Assembly: GCA_020252865.1 (NCBI GenBank)
Contig: JADCCH010000344.1
Location: 1-13,482 of the forward strand
Reading direction: 5' to 3'
Origin: Methylobacterium sp.
GTDB taxonomy: Bacteria > Pseudomonadota > Alphaproteobacteria > Rhizobiales > Beijerinckiaceae
Length of the DNA: 13,482 nt
Made by a program: the position numbers and the translations under genes. Below the pieces are notes generated by a model. The model was not told the DNA's origin. It saw only the letters and a program-made list of their open reading frames with translations, and ran no database searches. Of the stretch, positions 1 to 6,352 are shown piece by piece (the first letter of the stretch is position 1; each line of letters begins with the position of its first letter).

Positions 1-1082
1 AGGAATATGTCGCGCGGGGAACCTGGATCTTTCCCGTACGGCCGTCGATGCGGCTCATCGCCGACACCATCGAGTTCTCGGCCGAGACGACGCCGCGCTT
101 CAACCCCATCTCGATCGCGGGGGCGCACGTGCGCGATGCGGGCGCCACGGCGGTTGAGGAGATGGCCTACACATTGGCCAACGGAGCGGCCTATGTTCAG
201 GAGTTGAAGCGGTGGGGCGGCGACCTGGCGAAGTTCGCTGCCCGCCTCAGCTTCTTCTTCTACGTCCATATGGACCTCCTGGAAGAGGTCGCCAAGTTCC
301 GGGCTGGTCGGCGCATCTGGGCTACGATCATCCGCGACCAGTTCAACATCGAGTCCAAACAGGCGCAGCTCTTTCGGTTCGGCGTCGTTTGTGGCGGCTC
401 TTCGCTCACGAGCGCGCAACCCTACAACAACATCGTCCGGGTCGCGGTCGAGACGATGGCGGCGGTGATGGGCGGCGCCCAGTCGATCTTCACCTGCGCT
501 TATGACGAAGCATTCCAAATCCCGACCGAGTTTTCTGCCGAACTCGCGCTGCGGACCCAGCAGATCATCGCGCACGAGAGTGGTTTAGCGCGCAGCGTCG
601 ACCCGTTCGGCGGCATCTACGTCATGGAGGACCTTACCGACCGGACCGAAGAGGCGATCCGGGCGGTCATGCAGGAAATCGAGGATTACGGCGGCGTGGA
701 GAAGGCGATCGAGGAGGGCTGGCTCCAAGCCAGGCTTGCCCATCGCGCCTATGAGCGCAAGCGCAAGGTCGATACCGGGGAGACGGTCATCGTTGGGCGG
801 AACCTCTTCCGCAACGAGGCTCGCGACGACGATTTTGGCGAGGTTTTCAGGCTCGACCCGGACGGTGCGCGCCGCGTCACAGAGAAGTACGAGCGCATCC
901 TGGACACGCGATCCAATCCGAGCGTCCGCACGTCGCTTGCGGCGCTTCGCCGAGCGGCCGCCGGCGAAGCCAACGTGCTGCCTTACCTTGTCGACTGCTG
1001 CAACACCTACGCGACCGTGGGCGAAATGGTGGCTGAGCTTAAGGCCGTGTGGGGCGAGTTCAGGGAGCCCATCACGCTATGA
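1..1082 (+). CDS. B12-dependent acyl-CoA mutase, large (catalytic) subunit, 5'-partial
   Basis: The first full codon in this frame is at nt 3 and the frame is open to TGA at 1080-1082, giving 359 residues. Alignment by eye to the 2-hydroxyisobutyryl-CoA mutase large subunit suggests about 200 N-terminal residues lie outside the window. Family landmarks are EYVARGTWIFP at the window start, PSMRLIAD, FNPISIAG, RLSFFF, EEVAKFRAGRR, QPYNNIVRV, RTQQIIAHESG and VDPFGG. There is no fused B12 domain; the next gene supplies it, as in IcmA/IcmB and HcmA/HcmB. The Arg at nt 15-17 aligns with Arg207 of Propionibacterium methylmalonyl-CoA mutase, which holds the free carboxylate; isobutyryl- and hydroxyisobutyryl-CoA mutases have Gln there. 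This argues for a dicarboxylic acyl-CoA substrate. The conserved QSLHTN motif, with His244, reads QSIFTC, and the usual RFHTQT stretch reads RFGVVC. Family membership is secure; the substrate is unknown. Confidence 0.92.
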   Translation, partial: EYVARGTWIFPVRPSMRLIADTIEFSAETTPRFNPISIAGAHVRDAGATAVEEMAYTLANGAAYVQELKRWGGDLAKFAARLSFFFYVHMDLLEEVAKFRAGRRIWATIIRDQFNIESKQAQLFRFGVVCGGSSLTSAQPYNNIVRVAVETMAAVMGGAQSIFTCAYDEAFQIPTEFSAELALRTQQIIAHESGLARSVDPFGGIYVMEDLTDRTEEAIRAVMQEIEDYGGVEKAIEEGWLQARLAHRAYERKRKVDTGETVIVGRNLFRNEARDDDFGEVFRLDPDGARRVTEKYERILDTRSNPSVRTSLAALRRAAAGEANVLPYLVDCCNTYATVGEMVAELKAVWGEFREPITL

Positions 1083-1504
1083 CTGGAGAGACATCACCTT
1101 TGAAGGGGAAACGAATCCTCATTGCGAAGCCCGGTCTTGATGGCCATGACATCGGTGCCAAGGTTGTTGCGCTGGCGCTGCGCGATGCCGGTGCTGAGGT
1201 CATCTACACCGGCCTGCGCAAGGCGCCGGACTACATCGCGCGCGTGGCCGTGGAGGAGGATGTGGATGCGATCGGGCTGTCAATCCTTTCCGGCAGTCAT
1301 CGCGAGCTTGTCACCGAAATACTCAGTCACCTCGCGGCCCTCGAGGCCTCCGATATCCCCGTCTTCCTGGGAGGGACGATCTCGCGCGAGGACCATGACG
1401 ACCTGCGACGCGCGGGCGTGCGCGACATCTTCACGAGCGACATGAACCTCACCGACGTCGTGGTCCGCTTCGCGGCGCAGTTGGCTGCCGAAAGGCGCGA
1501 CTGA
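1079..1504 (+). CDS. Cobalamin-binding small subunit of the acyl-CoA mutase
   Basis: This 141-residue protein is a stand-alone B12-binding domain of the methylmalonyl-CoA mutase C-terminal type. The signature DGHDIGAK (residues 21-28) has the D-x-H-x-x-G pattern in which His23 would be the lower axial ligand of cobalt. The later S-x-L (GLSILSGSH) and GG (FLGGTIS) elements of the Rossmann-like B12 fold are also present. I chose the ATG at 1079 because it overlaps the preceding stop codon as ATGA, a usual sign of translational coupling between two subunits of one enzyme, and because the protein then begins about ten residues before the first strand, KRILIAK. An in-frame ATG at 1049 would extend it into the large-subunit gene and is less likely. 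It should pair with the adjacent large subunit. Confidence 0.93.
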   Translation: MTGETSPLKGKRILIAKPGLDGHDIGAKVVALALRDAGAEVIYTGLRKAPDYIARVAVEEDVDAIGLSILSGSHRELVTEILSHLAALEASDIPVFLGGTISREDHDDLRRAGVRDIFTSDMNLTDVVVRFAAQLAAERRD

Positions 1505-2649
1505 TGCGAGGTCCGCTTGCCGGTATCAGGATCCTCGAATTGGGCCATATGCTGGCCGGCCCCTATTGCGGCCTGGTCCTCGCCGACCTGGGCGCCGAGG
1601 TCATCAAAGTGGAGACAGCCGACGGCGACATCGCGCGACGGATTGGCCCCAACATGGTCGGCGAGCAAAATGTGTATTTCGCAAGCCTCAACCGCAACAA
1701 GAAGAGCGTTTGCCTCGATGTCTCGCAGCAGGATGACAGAAAGAAGTTCAATGCGCTCGTTGCATCCTCGCACGCGCTGATCACCAATCTGCGTCCGTCT
1801 GCGATCCGCAAACTCGGATTGACTTATGACAACCTGCGCCACATCAATCCGCGCATCGTCTGCGTTGCTCTCACCGGTTACGGCCTCGACAGCCCCAAGG
1901 CCGAGTATCCGGCCTATGATTACGTGATCCAGGCGCTGACCGGCGTCATGGCGCTGACCGGCGATCCCGACAGCCCGCCGACAAAGACGGGCTACTCGGC
2001 CGTCGACAACTCCGCCGGCCTTGGCGCGGCCGTCGGGCTTCTGGCCAAGATCGTCGAAGGTCGGGGTGGGCAGGTTGACCTTGCCATGTACGACATAATG
2101 CTGTCGCAGATGAACTACTTGGCCGCAGCCTGGCTAAACGCTCAGGATCCGCCGATGCGTTATGCCGGATCAGCCCATCCCTACATCGTACCGGCCCAGC
2201 TCTTTCGGACGAGTGACCATTTCCTGTGCATTTTCGTCACCCATGACGACTTCTGGCGCAGACTGGCCGAGGAGGTCGGGCATCCGGAATGGGTAAGCGA
2301 TCGGGCTTTCGCCACGATGTCAGCGCGTCGCGAAAACCGCGAAGCGGTTGTTGGCGCGCTGCAAGAGGTTCTGCTGACGGACACCACCGAGCGCTGGCTC
2401 AAGCGCCTGCAGCCGACCGGTATCGTGGTCTCGGGCGTGGAGACATTGGCGACAGCCCTCGCCGACGAACAGATTGCGGCGCGCCGGATGACGATCTCCA
2501 TCGAGTCGGAAAGTGGAGTGATCAGGACGTTGGGCAACCCCATCAAGTTCGGACCCGTCGACATTGAGCCGACGCCGCCACCGCGACTTGGCGAGCATAC
2601 CGACATGCTGCTCTCCCGCAGCCCATCCGGCGGTCCGGATGAGCACTGA
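1504..2649 (+). CDS. Class III (CaiB/BaiF family) CoA-transferase
   Basis: The 381-residue product is a normal-length class III CoA-transferase, which moves CoA between carboxylic acids through an aspartyl-CoA thioester. The start reads GPLAGIRILELGHMLAGPYC, followed by LADLGAEVIKVE, the N-terminal family signature. NRNKKSVCLD and NLRPSAIRKLGL fit the CoA-binding half. Asp168 in GYSAVDNSAG is the probable catalytic residue. The ATG at 1504 overlaps the previous TGA by one base (TGATG), so it is translated with the mutase subunits. In this setting it most likely activates the pathway acid, with succinyl-CoA or a later pathway thioester as donor. Substrate cannot be read from sequence, because this family spans formate, carnitine, benzylsuccinate and others. 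Confidence 0.92.
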   Translation: MRGPLAGIRILELGHMLAGPYCGLVLADLGAEVIKVETADGDIARRIGPNMVGEQNVYFASLNRNKKSVCLDVSQQDDRKKFNALVASSHALITNLRPSAIRKLGLTYDNLRHINPRIVCVALTGYGLDSPKAEYPAYDYVIQALTGVMALTGDPDSPPTKTGYSAVDNSAGLGAAVGLLAKIVEGRGGQVDLAMYDIMLSQMNYLAAAWLNAQDPPMRYAGSAHPYIVPAQLFRTSDHFLCIFVTHDDFWRRLAEEVGHPEWVSDRAFATMSARRENREAVVGALQEVLLTDTTERWLKRLQPTGIVVSGVETLATALADEQIAARRMTISIESESGVIRTLGNPIKFGPVDIEPTPPPRLGEHTDMLLSRSPSGGPDEH

Positions 2650-3568
2650 ACTCGACCGTAGAGCCCTGGGGCGGGCGCTCACGAAGGCCGCCAATGCGAG
2701 TGTTGCGGATGTCCTTTCCAGTGGCCTGTCAGTTGGATCGTCGCCCATGCACCGCATCGCAATCACAGGCGCGCCGGGCGTCGGCAAGAGCTCGCTGACG
2801 GGCCTGCTCGCGAAGGAGCGTCTTGAGGCTCGACCCAAGGCCCGCATCGGCATCCTCGCCATCGATCCATCCAGCCGCTATTCCGGCGGCGCGGTCTTGG
2901 GAGATCGCATCCGCATCGACGCGCTGGCGTCGGACCCGCGGCTGTTCATCCGCTCTCTCGCGAGCCGCACCGGTTTGGAAGGCCTGGCCGACAACATCAG
3001 CCTCGTCTTTGCAACGTTGGAGCGCTTCGATTTCGACGAGGCCATCATCGAGACCGTGGGAGCGGGCCAGACCGACTGCGCCGTGCGAGAGCTCGCCGAT
3101 ACCGTGGTGCTCGTCACGAACCCTGAATCAGGCGACACGATCCAGGCCATGAAGGCCGGGATCATGGAGACGACCGACATCTATGTGATCAACAAAGCGG
3201 ATCTCCCCGGCGCCGCTCAGGCTGCGTCCTTCCTGCGATCGGGGCTGGAGGGGCGCATGCGCGGCAGCTGGGTACCGCCGATCATCGAGACCTCACAATC
3301 GGACAGAGCCTCGGCGGAGCGCCTCTCGCAGGCGATCGATGCCCATCAGGGATGGCTCGCCCAAGCAGCGGACCCGGACGCCACCGGACGCAAACGCGCC
3401 GCCCAGGTTCTGCAAGCACTGGTGCAGCGCCGCGTAAGCCAGATCCTCGCCGATACGGATGATCAGCCCTTCGCGACGCTGAGGCGTCTTGGCGAGGCTT
3501 TTTCCGAGATGTCGCGCGCTGCACAGAAGTTCAGATCGAACGAAACCGAGCCAGCAAATGACGCTTAG
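2639..3568 (+). CDS. meaB: MeaB/ArgK-type GTPase, mutase chaperone
   Basis: This 309-residue G3E-family GTPase belongs to the MeaB/ArgK group, which gates cofactor loading and repairs or protects B12 acyl-CoA mutases. Visible motifs are the P-loop GAPGVGKSS (residues 44-52), the MeaB signature AIDPSSRYSGGAVLGDRIR, ETVGAGQTD (usually ETVGVGQSE in the family) and the guanine-specifying NKAD (185-188). I took the ATG at 2639, which overlaps the CoA-transferase end by 11 nt; the open frame extends upstream to 2564 but that part lies wholly inside the previous gene. MeaB genes are typically adjacent to the mutase they serve, so this is a dedicated chaperone for the divergent mutase encoded upstream, and supports that mutase being a working B12 enzyme. 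Confidence 0.93.
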   Translation: MSTELDRRALGRALTKAANASVADVLSSGLSVGSSPMHRIAITGAPGVGKSSLTGLLAKERLEARPKARIGILAIDPSSRYSGGAVLGDRIRIDALASDPRLFIRSLASRTGLEGLADNISLVFATLERFDFDEAIIETVGAGQTDCAVRELADTVVLVTNPESGDTIQAMKAGIMETTDIYVINKADLPGAAQAASFLRSGLEGRMRGSWVPPIIETSQSDRASAERLSQAIDAHQGWLAQAADPDATGRKRAAQVLQALVQRRVSQILADTDDQPFATLRRLGEAFSEMSRAAQKFRSNETEPANDA

Positions 3569-4679
3569 CTTTCCCCAACCGTCTTCGATTCCAAGCGAGG
3601 CCGCGCTGCGCCGCGAAGTGCGCGCCTTCCTGGCGGACCATGCTGCGGCCTGGTCATCACGCGACCGTGCCCGCTCATGGATCGGCTTCGACCGTGATTT
3701 TTCCCGCGCCGTGGGCGCGCGGGGTTGGATCGGAATGACGCTTCCAAGGCCCTATGGCCACGGTCGCAGCCACGTCGAGCGCTACATCGTGGTCGAGGAG
3801 ATGCTCGCCGCCGGCGCTCCCGTCGGAGCCCATTGGATAGCCGATCGACAAAGCGCGCCGCTCATCGTCAAGCGCGGAACCGAGCGGCAGAAGCAGCTCC
3901 TTGTTCCCGGGATTGTTCGCGGCGAGACCTGCTTCTGCATCGGCATGAGCGAGCCGGCTTCCGGCTCCGATCTCGCATCGATCACCTCGCGAGCCACTCG
4001 GGTCGATGGCGGCTGGCGGCTCGATGGTCGCAAGGTCTGGACGACAGGCGCGCACCACGCGGACTTCATGATCGCGCTTTTCCGCACTGGGCAAGGCGGG
4101 TCAGCCGATCGTCAGGAGGGTCTCACACAGTTTCTCGTCGACATGCGTTCTTCGGGGCTCGAGATCCGTGGAATCCGGGATCTCACCGGAGAGCGCCACT
4201 TCAATGAAGTTCTCTTTGATGGCGTCTTCGTCCCTGAAGACATGGTGCTGGGCGAGCCCGGCAACGGCTGGACCCAGGTGATCGCCGAGCTTGCGCATGA
4301 GCGCAGCGGCCCGGAACGGTACATGAGCGCGTTTCCGCTGTTTCTGGCGGCGCTCAGACAGACAGGCGAGACCATCGACGCAAACTGCCTCGGCGAAGCG
4401 ATCGCCGACTACGTTACGCTCAGGCTGGTGTCGCTCTCGGTCGCCGGGCAAATGGACGAGGGTAAAGACATTGCGCAAGCGGCCGCGCTTGCCAAGGAGT
4501 TGGGTGCCGACCTCGAGCAGCGCACGCCAGACGTGGTCCGCCGCCTCGTTCCCGATCCGGACGAAGCGCTTTCCGAAATGATCGACTATGTGACCTGCGT
4601 AGCGCCGACTTTCTCGATCCGCGGCGGAACAAGAGAAATCATGCGCGGCCTCTCCGCGCGCGGGTTGGGATTACGCTGA
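3558..4679 (+). CDS. Acyl-CoA dehydrogenase, probable catalytic subunit
   Basis: This 373-residue flavoprotein of the acyl-CoA dehydrogenase family introduces an alpha,beta double bond into an acyl-CoA. Visible are the helical N-terminal domain with WIGMTLPRPYGHG, the flavin/substrate loop MSEPASGSDLA (130-140), VWTTGAHHADF of the beta domain, and a C-terminal GGTREIMRGLSARGLG resembling the usual GTSEIQRN end. The Glu used by MCAD, just before GT in that end motif, is Gly here. Glu248 in AHERSG lies where isovaleryl-CoA and steroid side-chain dehydrogenases (FadE/ChsE type) place the base, so it is the likely catalytic residue. The ATG at 3558 (MTLSFPQ) overlaps the meaB end by 11 nt; an upstream ATG at 3489 lies inside meaB. 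It probably pairs with the next gene product. Confidence 0.9.
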   Translation: MTLSFPQPSSIPSEAALRREVRAFLADHAAAWSSRDRARSWIGFDRDFSRAVGARGWIGMTLPRPYGHGRSHVERYIVVEEMLAAGAPVGAHWIADRQSAPLIVKRGTERQKQLLVPGIVRGETCFCIGMSEPASGSDLASITSRATRVDGGWRLDGRKVWTTGAHHADFMIALFRTGQGGSADRQEGLTQFLVDMRSSGLEIRGIRDLTGERHFNEVLFDGVFVPEDMVLGEPGNGWTQVIAELAHERSGPERYMSAFPLFLAALRQTGETIDANCLGEAIADYVTLRLVSLSVAGQMDEGKDIAQAAALAKELGADLEQRTPDVVRRLVPDPDEALSEMIDYVTCVAPTFSIRGGTREIMRGLSARGLGLR

Positions 4680-5749
4680 TGAACATCGGACAGCAGGTAG
4701 CGGACGCCACCGACCGCCTTCTGGCGGCCCACGGATCCCCGGACGCACTCACGCGCGCGGAGGAGGGTCTTTGGCCTGCGGCGCTCTGGAACCAGCTCCT
4801 GGGGCTCGGGCTGGGCGAAGCCATGGTCGATGAGGAGCGCGGGGGACACGGCTTCGGCTGGTCCGACCTGGCCGGGACATTCATCGCGATCGGCCGGCGC
4901 GCCTGCCCCGTGCCGATCGGGGAGCACATGGTGGCCCGCGCGCTCGTCGAGCGCTCGGGCCTGAAAGCACCCGACGGAATCCTCACGCTCTCCACGCGGA
5001 TTGAACCGCGCATCCAGATCGATGCAAACCGTGTCAGCGGAGAGCTGCCCGCGGTCGTCTGGGGCGGAGAGTCCCGTCACATTGTCTTCTCATGCGATAG
5101 CGAAAGTGGAGGCGGCCGGCTTGGGGTCGTTGAGTTGTCGGCCGGCACAACCATGCCGCGTCCGAGCATTTCCCGAACACCTCATGCCGACCTGACCTAT
5201 CGAAGTGCCGAGGTGCGGCTGGCACCTGCCGAGCGTGGTGCCGTGACGCTTGCCGGTGCCCTCCTGCGTTCGCTGCAGATTACCGGGGCGATCGAGCGGG
5301 TACTCGCGGACACGGTCACCTACGCCAACACGCGCGTTCAGTTCGGTCGGCCCATTGGCCGTTTTCAAGCCATCCAGCAACTCGTTGCGGAACTCGGCAA
5401 TGAGGCAGCGGCCTCGACAGCAACGGCCATGGGGGCTGCCCGGGCCTTGGACCGAAACGAGGGTCACCTGGCTGTTGCTGTCGCGAAGGCGCGTAGTTCG
5501 GCGGCCGCCGGCCGTGTGGCAGCCATCGCCCATGAGGTCCATGCTGCGATCGGGGTCACACTGGACTTCAACTTGCACCATATGACGCGGCGGCTCTGGC
5601 AGTGGCGGAATGACTTCGGTGACGAGTTCTATTGGCGAGCGGAACTCGCCCGGGCCGCTACGGCAGAAGGGCGTGACGGACTCTGGTCTCTCATCATCGC
5701 CGCATCGGGCGGCGTGGATGCGAATGCTCCAGCCTCAGAAACAACCTAG
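4679..5749 (+). CDS. Acyl-CoA dehydrogenase-like partner subunit
   Basis: The 356-residue product has the acyl-CoA dehydrogenase fold but is strongly divergent from its neighbour. The N-terminal helical region contains LGLGEAMVDEERGGHGFGW. The middle beta domain is shortened and lacks the SEPxxGSD loop. The C-terminal domain keeps RVQFGRPIGRFQAIQ (from residue 219), the FAD-contact motif that the preceding subunit lacks, and HEVHAAIG near the end. Neither a GTSEIQR end nor the HERSG glutamate is present. This complementarity is typical of alpha2beta2 heteromers such as the steroid side-chain ChsE pairs, where one subunit carries the base. The start overlaps the previous stop as TGATG. The stop TAG (5747-5749) is also the first three bases of a palindromic repeat, so the native C-terminus may have been altered. 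It is the last gene of the operon. Confidence 0.88.
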   Translation: MNIGQQVADATDRLLAAHGSPDALTRAEEGLWPAALWNQLLGLGLGEAMVDEERGGHGFGWSDLAGTFIAIGRRACPVPIGEHMVARALVERSGLKAPDGILTLSTRIEPRIQIDANRVSGELPAVVWGGESRHIVFSCDSESGGGRLGVVELSAGTTMPRPSISRTPHADLTYRSAEVRLAPAERGAVTLAGALLRSLQITGAIERVLADTVTYANTRVQFGRPIGRFQAIQQLVAELGNEAAASTATAMGAARALDRNEGHLAVAVAKARSSAAAGRVAAIAHEVHAAIGVTLDFNLHHMTRRLWQWRNDFGDEFYWRAELARAATAEGRDGLWSLIIAASGGVDANAPASETT

Positions 5750-5820
5750 AGCATTTTCTTCGATCAATCACAAAAACAGAGAGCGGTCGATCTGATTCAT
5801 TCAGATCGAATTTCGCTCTA
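5747..5820. repeat. Palindromic intergenic repeat (TAGAGC...GCTCTA) with 9-bp hairpin
   Basis: The segment is bounded by 6-bp inverted ends, TAGAGC at 5747-5752 and GCTCTA at 5815-5820. Inside it, TCGATCTGA (5787-5795) and TCAGATCGA (5801-5809) form a perfect 9-bp stem with a 5-nt loop. It begins TAGAGCATTTTC, which I recall as the start of short dispersed intergenic elements in Hyphomicrobiales genomes. At the end of a six-gene operon the hairpin could also attenuate or stabilise the transcript, but there is no clean U-tract, so a Rho-independent terminator call would be weak. The left end supplies the stop codon of the upstream acyl-CoA dehydrogenase gene. Confidence 0.6.
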
Positions 5821-6045
5821 ACGGTGCTGCCGGACAGACCAGAAAAGCCTTGAAAGGTCCCCTGCCCCGGCCTGGATGTCGGGTATCGTTCCCGATTGAA
5901 CCGAAGGTCCGCGAAGCGAATTCTCGACACGATTGTTCAGCCAGCGGCCAACCTCGCAGCGGAACTCGATCTTGCAGCCACGGATGGCTCTGCTGGTCTC
6001 CTCGCACCCGCCTGACCAGTCAGATCGCAATGGTTCCTCGACTGC
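5821..6045 (-). pseudogene. Decayed IS6-like transposase fragment (C-terminal part)
   Basis: On the minus strand, around 6039-5917, one frame reads EVGRWLNNRVENS, which closely resembles the RWLNNRAENSH region of IS6-family transposases; this carries the third acidic residue of the DDE triad. The expected continuation, an LPFRRRERAM-like stretch then TLQKFASVH, appears only in a shifted frame (from about 5930) as DLRFNRER and TFQGFSG. A frameshift therefore lies at roughly 5917-5930. No N-terminal DDE residues or start codon were found, and the fragment stops at the palindromic repeat. The gene is dead. IS6 family is my best match by eye; another DDE family with a similar NNRAE motif is possible. 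Confidence 0.55.
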
Positions 6046-6352
6046 CGGGACCCTCGTCACCGGCAGGAGCACTCGGACCAGGCGTCGCAACCTCGAAGAG
6101 GACTGCGCGCTTCTGATCCTCCGGCCGGCCAGGACCCTCACCCCCCCTCAGCATCCTCGTCCGGCCCATCCGAAACCTTGCGACCTCGCCAAACCCGGAA
6201 TCAGTGACGTCACTTCAGGTGCTCGCGGGCAATCCAAAAGACCAATTCGCCGGGCGCTTACGTCAGTTCGTCCCCGCCGCAAGATCTCCCGCGGCTTCAT
6301 CCGCTTGAAGGCACCCGTGCCAGCCGACGGAGTTTCAATGGAGCGTTCCGCC
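6046..6352. other. Intergenic stretch, no recognisable gene
   Basis: About 300 bp between the transposase remnant and the stop of the alpha/beta-hydrolase gene. Frames on both strands give only low-complexity Arg/Pro-rich translations with no family resemblance. It includes a cytosine run near 6140-6146 and a GTGACGTCAC palindrome near 6203-6212. It may hold further degraded insertion-sequence DNA, but nothing firm is visible. Confidence 0.5.

Noticed and set aside
1..1504. Isobutyryl-CoA or 2-hydroxyisobutyryl-CoA mutase
   Set aside because: The two-subunit layout fits, but those enzymes have Gln where this protein has the carboxylate-binding Arg.
5787..5820. Rho-independent terminator after the B12 operon
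   Set aside because: The 9-bp stem is perfect but is followed by a mixed sequence rather than a T-run; the flanking inverted ends fit a dispersed repeat better.
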